A stretch of 64,000 nt of DNA from an uncultured Sulfitobacter sp. GTDB taxonomy: Bacteria > Pseudomonadota > Alphaproteobacteria > Rhodobacterales > Rhodobacteraceae. Within the stretch, counting starts at the first letter, position 1. Each line of letters begins with the position of its first letter. The stretch is from positions 712,080 to 776,079 of the forward strand of contig CANLOQ010000003.1 of assembly GCA_947492925.1 (NCBI GenBank). The letters run 5' to 3'. A model generated the notes under the pieces. The model was given only the letters and a program-made list of their open reading frames with translations. It had not been told where the DNA came from and ran no database searches. A program made the translations under genes and the position numbers. Below are positions 8,085 to 16,655 of this stretch, one piece after another.

Positions 8085-9277
8085 CTGATCATGACCATCG
8101 CGCGCTGTGCCATCAGTCCGGCAGCGGCAAAGGACAGCGGATCATCGGCAATACCGGCACCAAGTGTCACGATGTCTTCGCCAATGGTGACCACCACGAT
8201 GGCCCCTGCCCCCACCAGAAGACCAACGCCCACAAGGGTTCGACTGTTTTCGGACAACCAATCCCCGACCGCATCCACGACGGGCACCGGGTCGGGGACG
8301 CGCACGTCGGGGATCATGCGGATCGCAATGTCCATCCCGACGTTGCCCTCAAAGATGATGCCGCTTTTCTTGAACGATACAGGACGCGGTGCGATGGAAA
8401 TCGTCGCCTCGCCGGTGCGTGAGAGGCCGAATTTTGCCGTCCACAACCCGCCAACCATGCTGCTGCCGATGGCAATGGAATCAAGCTTGAAGCTTTTGAT
8501 CTTGAAAGAAGACTGAAACGGTTTGGCGTTGTTTGAAATCTCGGTTTCGTACGTCCGCAAATTGAACGACCCCGGCAGCGTACCGGGGCGCTGTGCCTTG
8601 AGAGAACCCTTGAGGCTGGTGGTGATGATCACGGTCATCCCGGGCAGCTTCAGGGTTGTCTTGACCGATTTGGCGCGTTCAAGATCCAGTTCGACAATCG
8701 GGGTTGCGACAGGCCGCGCCCGTTTTCGGGAGGTGGGCGCACTTTTGGGCTTCTGGATCGCGACCGGCTGAGTGGACCGCCCCGGCACCACGTCAATCGC
8801 CGGAAGCTTTAGCGGCACCCCGGCGATGATGAAATTGCCCTTGCTGGTGGTGGCTGCCGCATTTGTCCGCTCGATTTCTGTCCAGTAGTAGCCGGAGCCA
8901 TAGGTTCGTTCGGCAATGTCCCACAGAGTATCACCGGGTTGCACGGTGTAGGTCGTGCCACCCCGGCGCTCCAGCGGGTATTCCACCGTGGCGGTGACGC
9001 TGGCAATCCAGCTGGGCCCCCGCATGACATAGCTTACCTTGAGCGTCACGCGCAGACCCGCATAATCCTTTGCGATGCGTTTCTGCTCGGCACTCAGGAC
9101 CCGGTCAAAAACTGCCATGACCTGCTTGGGTGGGCGGGTGGAGCTGGACTGCGTCAGCGCATCGGCCTGTTGCTGCACCTTGGGGCTTTGCAGCGCCTTG
9201 TTGACCCTTGTTACGATCTCTTTCGCGTAAAGCTGCTGCTCTTTCTTCATTTGAGCAGCCAATGGATTGTTGCCCAT
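8081..9277 (-). CDS. LysM-domain protein with hydrophobic C-terminal tail, unknown function
   Basis: A 398-residue protein. A LysM peptidoglycan-binding domain lies at about 109-158 (YTVQPGDTLWDIAERTYG then FIIAGVPLKLP). Before it is a helical, charged region (1-75) and a short beta segment. After it, residues 165-192 are a basic linker, 195-335 a beta-rich region, and 345-395 two glycine-rich hydrophobic helices (LVGVGLLVGAGAIVVVT, then GEDIVTLGAGIADDP). There is no signal peptide. The last block resembles tails I recall from proteins near extracellular contractile injection systems, but no such system is in the window. It overlaps the small membrane protein gene and starts near the ptsP stop. 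Function unknown. Confidence 0.8.
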   Translation of the reverse strand: MGNNPLAAQMKKEQQLYAKEIVTRVNKALQSPKVQQQADALTQSSSTRPPKQVMAVFDRVLSAEQKRIAKDYAGLRVTLKVSYVMRGPSWIASVTATVEYPLERRGGTTYTVQPGDTLWDIAERTYGSGYYWTEIERTNAAATTSKGNFIIAGVPLKLPAIDVVPGRSTQPVAIQKPKSAPTSRKRARPVATPIVELDLERAKSVKTTLKLPGMTVIITTSLKGSLKAQRPGTLPGSFNLRTYETEISNNAKPFQSSFKIKSFKLDSIAIGSSMVGGLWTAKFGLSRTGEATISIAPRPVSFKKSGIIFEGNVGMDIAIRMIPDVRVPDPVPVVDAVGDWLSENSRTLVGVGLLVGAGAIVVVTIGEDIVTLGAGIADDPLSFAAAGLMAQRAMVMIR

Positions 9278-9455
9278 TGCAATATCCTCCTTGCGGAAAA
9301 CTGACCCGAAAATTGCGGGCGTGTCGTGCTTAAATCAAGGTGTCGGGCCGTTCAAAATATGCAGCCCACACAGGATGCATCATCTGACGTGGATTGTCCT
9401 GCGTCAACTTTTTCCTGCGATAGGGCGGAAACGTACCGCTGTTTTGCGCGCGGTG

Positions 9456-11702
9456 TCAGGTATGATGCTGACCGCGGACATAGTCCATCACGGCCGCCCG
9501 CACGGACATCTCGCCACGGTCTGTTGCCTGCGCGATCACATCGCGGACCTCGTCCAGATTGCAGCGCCGCAGCAGGCTTTTGACCGGCCCAATTGAGGCG
9601 GGACGCATGGACAAAGACCGGAAACCGATGGCCGCAAAGCACAGTGCCTCGACCGGGCGGCCCGCATCCTCGCCGCAAAACGACAATGGTGTGTTGGATT
9701 CCGTGCAGCGCTCCACGATCCGTTCCAGAAAACTGAGGAAGCTGACGTTGAGCGTGTCGTAGCGCCGGCGCACGCGTTCGTTTTCGCGGTCTGCCGCAAA
9801 AAAGAACTGTTTGAGGTCATTGCCGCCCACCGACAGAAACTCAACTTCTTCGAACAGCGCGCGCGAGGCATAGGCCAAACTGGGAGTTTCCAGCATTGCC
9901 CCCACCTCCAGCTTTGCTGGCAGGCGGTGCCCCAGCTTTTCCTCGCGCGCCATTGCCTTGTCCACCTCGCGACGGGCAGCGCGGAATTCTTCCAGTTGCG
10001 CGATAAAGGGAAACATGACCGTCAAAGGCCGGCCATTGGCTGCACGGATCAGAGCCTGCAATTGCATCCGCATCACACCGGGCTTGTCCAGGCCCACACG
10101 GATCGCCCGCCAGCCCAGCGCCGGGTTTGGTTCATCGTTGGGCTTCATGTAGGGCAGTACCTTGTCTGATCCGATGTCAAGCGTGCGGAACACAACGCGT
10201 TTGTCGCCCGCTGCATCCAGCACACGCGCATAGAGCGCCGACAATTCGGACCGGCGCGGCATCTTGTTGCGCACAAGAAATTGCAGTTCTGTCCGGAACA
10301 GGCCCACGCCTTCGGCACCCGAACCGCCAAGCGAGGGCAGATCCGCCATCAGGCCCGCATTCATATGCAACGAGACGACACTGCCGCAGAGCGCCTGCGC
10401 GGGTTCGTTGATGATCGAGCTGTAGCGTTCCTGTGCCGCGGCCTGCATCGCGATCTTGTCGCGAAAGGCAGTGGCCACTGAATCGTCCGGGCGCAGGTGG
10501 ACGATGCCCTGTTCCCCGTCGACCATGATATGATCGCCGTTCAAGGCATCATTCGTTACCCGATTCGCATGCACCACCAGTGGGATCGCCAGCGCCCGCG
10601 CCACAATTGCGGCATGGCTGCCGACAGAACCGTTCTCAAGGACGATGCCCTTCAGACCGCGCCCGTATTCCAGCAACTCGGCAGGTCCGATGTTGCGGGC
10701 CACGAGGATCGGATCGGCGGGCATCTCTGCACCGGTATCAGACCCCTGTCCGGTCAGAATGCGCAGCAGTCGGTTCGACAAATCGTCCAGGTCGCTGAGC
10801 CGTTCGCGCAGATAGGCATCGTTTGACTGGCTCATGCGTGCGCGGGCCAGAGACTGCTCTTTCTCAACGGCTGCTTCGGCGGACAGACCGCTTTGGATGT
10901 CATCGACCATCCGGCGCATCCAGCCCTTTGAATTGGCGAACATCCGGTAGGTTTCAAGCACCTGCTGCTGGTCCTTGTCACCAACGGCCATTGACAGCAT
11001 CTGGTCCACACCGACGCGCAGATGGTCCACCGCCTCTACCAGCCGCTCTTCCTCTTTGACGGGATCGTCCGCGATTGGATTGGACACGACAACGCGCGGT
11101 TCGTGCAGCCAGACGTGACCTTCGGCCACACCTTCCTGTGCCACAATACCGCGCAGCAGGACGGGTTGGGAATGACGCGCGGACATGGCCGCACCTTCCC
11201 CCACAAAGGCGCCCAGTTCGGTCATCTCGGCCAGCACCATCGCAACGACCTCAAGCGCATAGACCTCATCTGCGGAGTATTCGCGCGCGGTTTTGGACTG
11301 AACAACCAACACCCCAAGGCTTTCGCCGATGCGCTGAATGGGTACGCCCAGAAAGCTTGAGAATATTTCTTCTCCGGTCTCGGGCATGTAGCGAAAACCA
11401 CGGGCCTGTGGCGCGTTGGGGGTGTTGATCACAATCCTCTGTTTGGCAACACGGCCCACCAGGCCCTCGCCCAGACGCATGCGCGTTTCATGCACAGCCC
11501 CGGGGTTGAGCCCCTCGGTGGCGCAGAGTTCCAGTGTTTCATCGTCCCGGAACAGATAGATTGAACAAACCTCGCACCCCATAGACGTGGCGATCAGATG
11601 GGTGATCTTGTTCAGGCGCGCCTGCCCTGCATCTTCTCCGGCCATTGCATCGCGCAACCGGCCCAGAAGTTTGCGGCTTTCTGTTTCTAAACGCTCGGCC
11701 AT
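9456..11702 (-). CDS. ptsP: Phosphoenolpyruvate-protein phosphotransferase, nitrogen type (EI-Ntr)
   Basis: A 748-residue EI-Ntr, full length. It takes phosphate from phosphoenolpyruvate and passes it to NPr and EIIA-Ntr, a regulatory phosphorelay tied to nitrogen and potassium status. Residues 1-170 form the GAF domain, which in some rhizobia senses glutamine. The swivelling domain has the phosphorylated His in GSVGSHAAIVARALAIP, and the TIM-barrel PEP-binding domain follows with GLFRTELQFL, LDIGSDK and the end CGEDAGRP. No ptsH or ptsN gene is close. In many alphaproteobacteria ptsP neighbours lysC, as here. Confidence 0.95.
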   Translation of the reverse strand: MAERLETESRKLLGRLRDAMAGEDAGQARLNKITHLIATSMGCEVCSIYLFRDDETLELCATEGLNPGAVHETRMRLGEGLVGRVAKQRIVINTPNAPQARGFRYMPETGEEIFSSFLGVPIQRIGESLGVLVVQSKTAREYSADEVYALEVVAMVLAEMTELGAFVGEGAAMSARHSQPVLLRGIVAQEGVAEGHVWLHEPRVVVSNPIADDPVKEEERLVEAVDHLRVGVDQMLSMAVGDKDQQQVLETYRMFANSKGWMRRMVDDIQSGLSAEAAVEKEQSLARARMSQSNDAYLRERLSDLDDLSNRLLRILTGQGSDTGAEMPADPILVARNIGPAELLEYGRGLKGIVLENGSVGSHAAIVARALAIPLVVHANRVTNDALNGDHIMVDGEQGIVHLRPDDSVATAFRDKIAMQAAAQERYSSIINEPAQALCGSVVSLHMNAGLMADLPSLGGSGAEGVGLFRTELQFLVRNKMPRRSELSALYARVLDAAGDKRVVFRTLDIGSDKVLPYMKPNDEPNPALGWRAIRVGLDKPGVMRMQLQALIRAANGRPLTVMFPFIAQLEEFRAARREVDKAMAREEKLGHRLPAKLEVGAMLETPSLAYASRALFEEVEFLSVGGNDLKQFFFAADRENERVRRRYDTLNVSFLSFLERIVERCTESNTPLSFCGEDAGRPVEALCFAAIGFRSLSMRPASIGPVKSLLRRCNLDEVRDVIAQATDRGEMSVRAAVMDYVRGQHHT

Positions 11703-11895
11703 TCTGGCACGTCCCCCTGTCAGTCCGTCTCAGTGTAGACCACAGGCACCCGGAAAGAGAAATGGCTCACGTGCGCGCAAACCATTCAATTTTAACGTGC
11801 AGTTGATCAAAACGGTGAATGTCCGCTCACCTACTGGCATTTTGCGCAGGGAATAACCAAATGTAAGGCGAAGCACCGTAAAAGGACGTTTGATC

Positions 11896-12063
11896 ATGCC
11901 TTTTCTTATTCTGACGATCCTCAGCGTCATAGCCACCTACGCAGTGTGCCGGGATGCTCAGTCACGCGGCATGAATGCGCCGCTTTGGTGCGCGATCGTA
12001 CTTTGCAGTACGATGCTGCTGTTGCCGGTCTATCTTGTGATGCGCAGACGCGCGACTGGCTGA
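11896..12063 (+). CDS. 55-residue membrane protein
   Basis: A short open frame with ATG at 11896, preceded by AAAAGGACG at a suitable distance. The product has two hydrophobic segments (about 3-16 and 30-48) joined by a polar loop CRDAQSRGMNAPLWC with two cysteines, and ends in a run of arginines (MRRRATG). The pattern DAxSRGMNAPLW followed by a hydrophobic helix is what small membrane proteins of the PLDc_N type look like in outline, but I cannot assign it firmly. It ends four bases before the converging lysC stop codon. Confidence 0.6.
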   Translation: MPFLILTILSVIATYAVCRDAQSRGMNAPLWCAIVLCSTMLLLPVYLVMRRRATG

Positions 12064-12067
12064 ACGC

Positions 12068-13306
12068 TCAGGCGGCCTTGTCCAGCTCAAACGCGTCGTG
12101 CAGCGCCTGCACGGCCAATTCCATGTACTTGCGGTTGATCAGCACAGAGATTTTGATTTCCGATGTCGTGATCACCTGAATGTTGATGCCCTCGTTTGAC
12201 AGCACTTCAAACATCTTGGCCGCCACACCGGTGTGGGACCGCATGCCAATGCCAACAACAGAGACTTTCGCCACATCGGTGTCGGCCAGCAGTTCACCGT
12301 AGTTGAACACTTCGGCTGATTTTGCCTCTGCCATAGCGTGCTCGGCGCGTTTCACCTGATCCACCGGGCACGACCATGTCATGTCGGTGCGGCCCTCTTC
12401 GGATATGTTCTGCACGATCATATCGACATTGACGCCTGCATCCGAAAGCGCGGAGAAGATCGTGGCGGCGATCCCGGGCCGGTCCGCGACCGATACCAGT
12501 GTCATCTTCGCCTCTTCGCGGCTGAATGCCACCCCTGCGACCACATTGCTTTCCATGATTTCCTCCTCATCGCACACCAGCGTGCCGGCTTCGTCCGATT
12601 GTTCCTCAAAGCTCGACAAAACGCGCAGCTTGACCTTATAGCGCATCGCCAGTTCGACCGAGCGCGTCTGCAGAACTTTGGCCCCAAGCGAGGCAAGCTC
12701 AAGCATCTCCTCAAACGAGATCTTGTCCAGCTTGCGCGCCTTGTCTTCGACCCTTGGGTCGGTGGTATAGACACCGTCTACATCCGTATAAATATCGCAG
12801 CGCTCTGCCTCAAAAGCGGCGGCAAAGGCCACAGCAGTGGTATCTGACCCCCCGCGCCCCAGTGTCGTGATCCGGCCTTCGGGGCTCACACCCTGAAAAC
12901 CCGCAACCACGGCGACCTTCATACCTTCGGCAAACTTGGCCCGAATATTCTCGGGCGGGATGTCTTCAATGCGCGCAGCCGAGTGGGCGGATGTTGTCTG
13001 CACCGGCACCTGCCAGCCTTGCCATGACCGCGCGGGGACATCCATTTCCTGCAAGGTTAATGCCATCAACCCGGCGGTGACATTCTCGCCCGAGGACACG
13101 ACTGCGTCGTATTCACGCGCGTCATACATCGGTGAGGTCTCATTTACCCAGCCAACCAGTTCATTGGTCTTGCCGGACATGGCCGACACGATGACAATGA
13201 CATCATAGCCTTTGGCCACTTCCACGCCCACGCGCTTTGCGGCACGCCGGATACGGTCAAGGGTGGCGACCGAAGTGCCCCCGAATTTCATCACAAGAAC
13301 TGGCAT
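12068..13306 (-). CDS. lysC: Aspartate kinase
   Basis: A 412-residue aspartokinase from the ATG at 13306 (VLVMKFGGTSV follows at once, the canonical N terminus). It phosphorylates aspartate, the first step to lysine, threonine and methionine. The amino acid kinase domain covers about 1-240, with GRGGSDTTAVAFAA and TDVDGVYTTDPR. Two ACT domains follow (about 265-400), with VADRPGIAATIFSAL and MRSHTGVAAKMFEVL, the sites of feedback inhibition by lysine and threonine in this family. It is a separate enzyme, not fused to homoserine dehydrogenase. Confidence 0.96.
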   Translation of the reverse strand: MPVLVMKFGGTSVATLDRIRRAAKRVGVEVAKGYDVIVIVSAMSGKTNELVGWVNETSPMYDAREYDAVVSSGENVTAGLMALTLQEMDVPARSWQGWQVPVQTTSAHSAARIEDIPPENIRAKFAEGMKVAVVAGFQGVSPEGRITTLGRGGSDTTAVAFAAAFEAERCDIYTDVDGVYTTDPRVEDKARKLDKISFEEMLELASLGAKVLQTRSVELAMRYKVKLRVLSSFEEQSDEAGTLVCDEEEIMESNVVAGVAFSREEAKMTLVSVADRPGIAATIFSALSDAGVNVDMIVQNISEEGRTDMTWSCPVDQVKRAEHAMAEAKSAEVFNYGELLADTDVAKVSVVGIGMRSHTGVAAKMFEVLSNEGINIQVITTSEIKISVLINRKYMELAVQALHDAFELDKAA

Positions 13307-13483
13307 ACGCACCCGCCTCAAACAATTCCGCGCCGTTTACGCGCTACGCGACACAAGAGCAAGACCGCCGCTCTTTCTGTCGGGTCGGCATGCGGGGAAA
13401 ACACGATCCTACCGGGTGCCCGCCGTAAATTGGCCATGCCTGCGGATCAAGTTGCCAAGTTCGATGACAAACGTATGACACCG

Positions 13484-14128
13484 TCAAAACGGATGGGCGC
13501 GTCCGTCCCACGTTTCAAAACAACCCGTGGTCTCAAGGCCCAACGCCTCAAAACGCGAAACTAGCCCATCGACGGATTCGTCCACGGTAATCGCTGCGGT
13601 GCTGCCGCCCATATCCGTCTGTACCCAGCCCGGATGATAAATGCCCACTGCGATCCCCTCGGCCTTCAGATCGACCGCCAGATTGCGCCCCAGATTCAGC
13701 GCCGCCGCCTTTGACGCCCGGTAAATATAGCTGCCCCCCGGTGCCAATTCGTCCGACCCCATCTGCGATGAAATGATGGCGATTTTCGCAGCATCCGCGC
13801 GCCGCAGATGCGGCAGCAGCGCCTGAATGCTTAGAAACACGCCCGTCACGTTGGTGGCAAAGCTTTGCGCCCAGAGATCGGCACCAAAACCGGTCTGCAG
13901 ATCGTCTCCCTTATCCAGGTAGACGCCCGCGTTGCATACCAGCAGGTCAACCGCACGGTCCCCCAGCATCTGCGCCATCTCTGCATGGCTGGCGGGGCGC
14001 GTCACATCCAGTTGAACCTGCGCTGCGACGGATCGGCCCGTGCCAAATACCTCTTTGCCTGCCGCCTCATACTTCGCAGCAAGCCCCGCGCCAATGCCGC
14101 GGCTTGCGCCGGTGATCACAATTGTCAT
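13484..14128 (-). CDS. Short-chain dehydrogenase/reductase
   Basis: A 214-residue classical SDR. The dinucleotide-binding motif TGASRGIG lies at residues 6-13, NAG follows in LLVCNAGVY, and the catalytic Ser and Tyr-x-x-x-Lys are in IISSQMGS and YRASKAAALN. The early GTGRS sequence suggests a phosphate-binding arginine and so NADPH use, although this is not certain. The substrate is unknown. It is short for the family because the substrate-binding loop before the C terminus is reduced. It lies 10 bases upstream of nothing obviously related, and downstream of the DUF1178 gene on the same strand, so the two may be co-transcribed. Confidence 0.85.
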   Translation of the reverse strand: MTIVITGASRGIGAGLAAKYEAAGKEVFGTGRSVAAQVQLDVTRPASHAEMAQMLGDRAVDLLVCNAGVYLDKGDDLQTGFGADLWAQSFATNVTGVFLSIQALLPHLRRADAAKIAIISSQMGSDELAPGGSYIYRASKAAALNLGRNLAVDLKAEGIAVGIYHPGWVQTDMGGSTAAITVDESVDGLVSRFEALGLETTGCFETWDGRAHPF

Positions 14129-14138
14129 GTCAGATCCT

Positions 14139-14576
14139 TCAGGTCAGTTTTTGTTTTGGCCGGAACGGCAACGGCATCAGCGGCACGCCATCCTCGATCA
14201 GTTCTTTTGCCTGATCCAACCGCGCCTCCCCGTAGATGGAGCGTTCGGGCTTGTCGCCAAGATGCATTGCACGGGCTTCATCGGCAAATTTCTCGCCCAC
14301 GTAATCGGAATTTTCCTCAACCTTGCGGCGCAGGGCGGCGATGGCCTGTTCGACCTCTGTGTCAGGATTGCGCAATACCGGTGTGGTCTGCGGCGCTGCC
14401 GGTTTTTCGGCCGGGAGGGAAACTCGCGGTGCCATCAGCGCCTTGCGAACCTGATCGCTGCCGCATACCGCGCAGGACAGATGGCCCGCCCGTTCTAACG
14501 CGTCATAAGCGGCGGCGGACTGAAACCAGCTGTCGGTGTGGTGTCCTTCGTCACATTTGAGCGTGTATTGGATCAT
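14139..14576 (-). CDS. DUF1178 family protein
   Basis: A 145-residue protein. It starts MIQYTLKCDEGHHTDSWF and carries CAVCGSDQVRKALMAPRV at about 35-52. The Cys8 and CxxC arrangement suggests a small zinc-ribbon-like fold at the N terminus, followed by a basic linker and a helical end. This matches the alphaproteobacterial DUF1178 family, for which no function is established. It lies 10 bases upstream of the SDR gene on the same strand and downstream of the NUDIX gene, an arrangement often seen in roseobacters. Confidence 0.85.
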   Translation of the reverse strand: MIQYTLKCDEGHHTDSWFQSAAAYDALERAGHLSCAVCGSDQVRKALMAPRVSLPAEKPAAPQTTPVLRNPDTEVEQAIAALRRKVEENSDYVGEKFADEARAMHLGDKPERSIYGEARLDQAKELIEDGVPLMPLPFRPKQKLT

Positions 14577-14639
14577 GAGTGTTCCGTGGTTGCGGCGGTC
14601 TGTCTGTACAATTTGAAATGGGGCCCCTGCACGTGCGGG

Positions 14640-15110
14640 TCAAGCGGGCTGTCGCTTTGGTCGCGGATCAAATGCGACCAAAAGCCTGCCAAGATCAGGC
14701 TCGGCCACCAGCCGCGCGGCCTTCTTGCGCGACACCCAGCGGCGGCGGCGTTGACCGCTTTCGGGAAACTCTTTGGCCAGTGACGTGACCGCGACGGGGT
14801 ACAACATGGCAATGCACGGCGTCTCATCGCGCTGTCCCATGTCCTTGCCGTAGGTATAGGCCCCCAGACAGGTATCCGAAACCTTGCCGGTAACACCCGC
14901 TTCTTCCCAAGCCTCGCGCAATGCGCTGGCAGCAGGGGTGCGCCCATCGATCGGCCAGCCTTTGGGAACAATCCAGCGCTTGGAGCCGCGCGATGTGATC
15001 AGAAGGACCTGAACCTTACCCCTGCGAATACGATAACACAGTGCCGCAAATTGTGTGCGCACTTCGCCCTTGCGGGCACCTGTCAGGGAAAGGGGGGGCT
15101 GCTTGCTCAT
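14640..15110 (-). CDS. NUDIX hydrolase
   Basis: A 156-residue protein from the ATG at 15110; a longer upstream reading lacks conserved sequence. The NUDIX box runs GWPIDGRTPAASALREAWEE, then AGV. The first Glu of the classical box is replaced by Arg, which is normal for this alphaproteobacterial branch (the diphosphoinositol polyphosphate phosphohydrolase-like type), while the REAWEEAG core that binds the metal is intact. The family cleaves nucleoside diphosphates linked to other groups; the substrate here is unknown. KRWIVPKGWP just before the box is also typical. Confidence 0.88.
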   Translation of the reverse strand: MSKQPPLSLTGARKGEVRTQFAALCYRIRRGKVQVLLITSRGSKRWIVPKGWPIDGRTPAASALREAWEEAGVTGKVSDTCLGAYTYGKDMGQRDETPCIAMLYPVAVTSLAKEFPESGQRRRRWVSRKKAARLVAEPDLGRLLVAFDPRPKRQPA

Positions 15111-15225
15111 GAACCGCTTGTTGCGCCGGGTTTTTTCATACCATGACCGCAGGCCCGCGCGACTGCAAGGGGGGCGCGGTGGCATTGCGCTTGAAGGGGG
15201 CCGGACCATCGCTAATAGTGCGCGC

Positions 15226-15969
15226 ATGTTCCGCCTGACCGTTTTCATTGCCTTCGTTCTTATTGGCTGTACCCGTTTTGCGGCAGCAGAGGGCGAAGTG
15301 ACCGTGTTCGCCGCCGCCAGTCTGCGCGGTGCGCTGGATCAGATCGTTGCGGGGGTCGAAGATACGACAGGGCAGGATGTGGTGCTGTCTTACGGTGGTT
15401 CAGGCACGATGGCCCGTCAGGTCGCCGCCGGTGCGCCCGCCGATGTGGTCGTTTTGGCCAGCACACAGTGGATGGACTGGCTGGCCGCACGCGGCAGCAT
15501 TGATCCGCACGGGGTGCGCCCGCTCACCGGAAACCGGCTGGTGGTGATCGGCGGTCCCGGTGCGCGCCCCCTGCGCAGCGCGCAAGACCTGCCCGACCGG
15601 CTTGGGACCGCCCGGCTTGCGATGGGACAGCGCGATGCAGTGCCCGCAGGCAGCTACGCACGCCAGTGGTTGCAATCCGCAGGACTGTGGCCCGCGCTGC
15701 GCGGCCAACTGGCTGAAACTGACAATGTGCGCGCCGCGCTTGTGCTGGTGACGCGGGGGGCGGCACCCTTCGGGATTGTTTACAAAAGCGACGCTGTCGG
15801 ATCGAAGGTCGCCACGGTGGTCTGGCACATTCCGACGGACAGCCATGATCCAATCGTCTATCCCGCCGCCGCGCTAACGCCACAGGGAGAGGCGTTTCTT
15901 GAGCATCTGTTCAGCCCGACGGCACAGGACATACTGGCGTCACACGGTTTCAGCCCGGTGCGGCCATGA
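15226..15969 (+). CDS. modA: Molybdate ABC transporter substrate-binding protein
   Basis: A 247-residue periplasmic binding protein from the ATG at 15226; the reading frame is open further upstream but without conserved sequence. The N terminus is a signal sequence. It could be cut after FAAA, or processed as a lipoprotein at LIGC, since both signals are present. The mature part opens EVTVFAAASLRGALDQI, the ModA landmark, and has SYGGSGTMARQVAAGAPADV, which binds the oxyanion. It feeds molybdate to ModBC. The modA stop overlaps the modB start (ATGA), and the operon is modABC without modE. Confidence 0.94.
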   Translation: MFRLTVFIAFVLIGCTRFAAAEGEVTVFAAASLRGALDQIVAGVEDTTGQDVVLSYGGSGTMARQVAAGAPADVVVLASTQWMDWLAARGSIDPHGVRPLTGNRLVVIGGPGARPLRSAQDLPDRLGTARLAMGQRDAVPAGSYARQWLQSAGLWPALRGQLAETDNVRAALVLVTRGAAPFGIVYKSDAVGSKVATVVWHIPTDSHDPIVYPAAALTPQGEAFLEHLFSPTAQDILASHGFSPVRP

Positions 15970-16655
15970 CCACCGATGCTGCCGCATGGGAGGCGCTGCG
16001 CCTGTCGCTTTGGGTGTCGCTCTGGGCCACCTGCATTGCCGTGCCGCTGGCGCTTTGGGTGGCATGGTTGCTGGCGCGAGGCCGCTTTCGGGGCAAAACC
16101 CTGCTGAACGCGCTGGTGCACCTGCCGCTCGTGCTGCCCCCGGTGGTGACCGGATACCTTTTGCTAGTGGCCTTCGGGCCAACCGCACCTTTGGGCCGTT
16201 TGCTTGAGGCACTGGGTATTCCGCTGGCCTTTCACTGGACCGGTGCCGTTCTGGCAGCGATCATCATGGCCTTTCCGCTCATGGTCCGTGCCATGCAGCT
16301 TGCAATAGAGGCCGTGGACCCGAAACTGGAAGAGGCCGCCGCCACGCTTGGTGCCTCGCGCGCGGGGGTGTTTGCACGCGTCACACTGCCGCTGATCGTG
16401 CCGGGTATCCTTGCGGGCACCGTCATGGGTTTTGCCAAGGCAATGGGTGAATTTGGTGCCACGATCACCTTTGTGGCCAACATCCCCGGCCAGACCCAGA
16501 CCCTCCCCAGCGCGATCTGGACCGCCCTGCAGATTCCGGGTGGTGAAACACAGGCGCTGATGATGGTCGTGATGGCCTGTGTCGTGGCGCTGGGGGCTGT
16601 TGTCGCGTCAGAGGCTCTGGCGCGCCGTGTGGCTGCACGGATTGCGGGCGCATGA
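15966..16655 (+). CDS. modB: Molybdate ABC transporter permease
   Basis: A 229-residue inner membrane permease with about five helices. The cytoplasmic coupling motif for the ATPase, EEAAATLGASRAGVFARVTL (residues 121-140), is well conserved, and GFAKAMGEFGATITFVANIP follows. It forms the homodimeric channel for molybdate. Start and stop codons overlap both neighbours by four bases, so the three genes are translated together. Confidence 0.95.
   Translation: MTTDAAAWEALRLSLWVSLWATCIAVPLALWVAWLLARGRFRGKTLLNALVHLPLVLPPVVTGYLLLVAFGPTAPLGRLLEALGIPLAFHWTGAVLAAIIMAFPLMVRAMQLAIEAVDPKLEEAAATLGASRAGVFARVTLPLIVPGILAGTVMGFAKAMGEFGATITFVANIPGQTQTLPSAIWTALQIPGGETQALMMVVMACVVALGAVVASEALARRVAARIAGA

Noticed and set aside
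8081-9277. An extracellular contractile injection system
   Set aside because: Only the tail of the LysM protein recalls such systems. No sheath, tube, baseplate or spike gene is present in the window.
14640-15110. A degenerate, inactive NUDIX protein because the first Glu of the box is missing
   Set aside because: The metal-binding REAWEEAG core is intact, and the change is normal in this branch.
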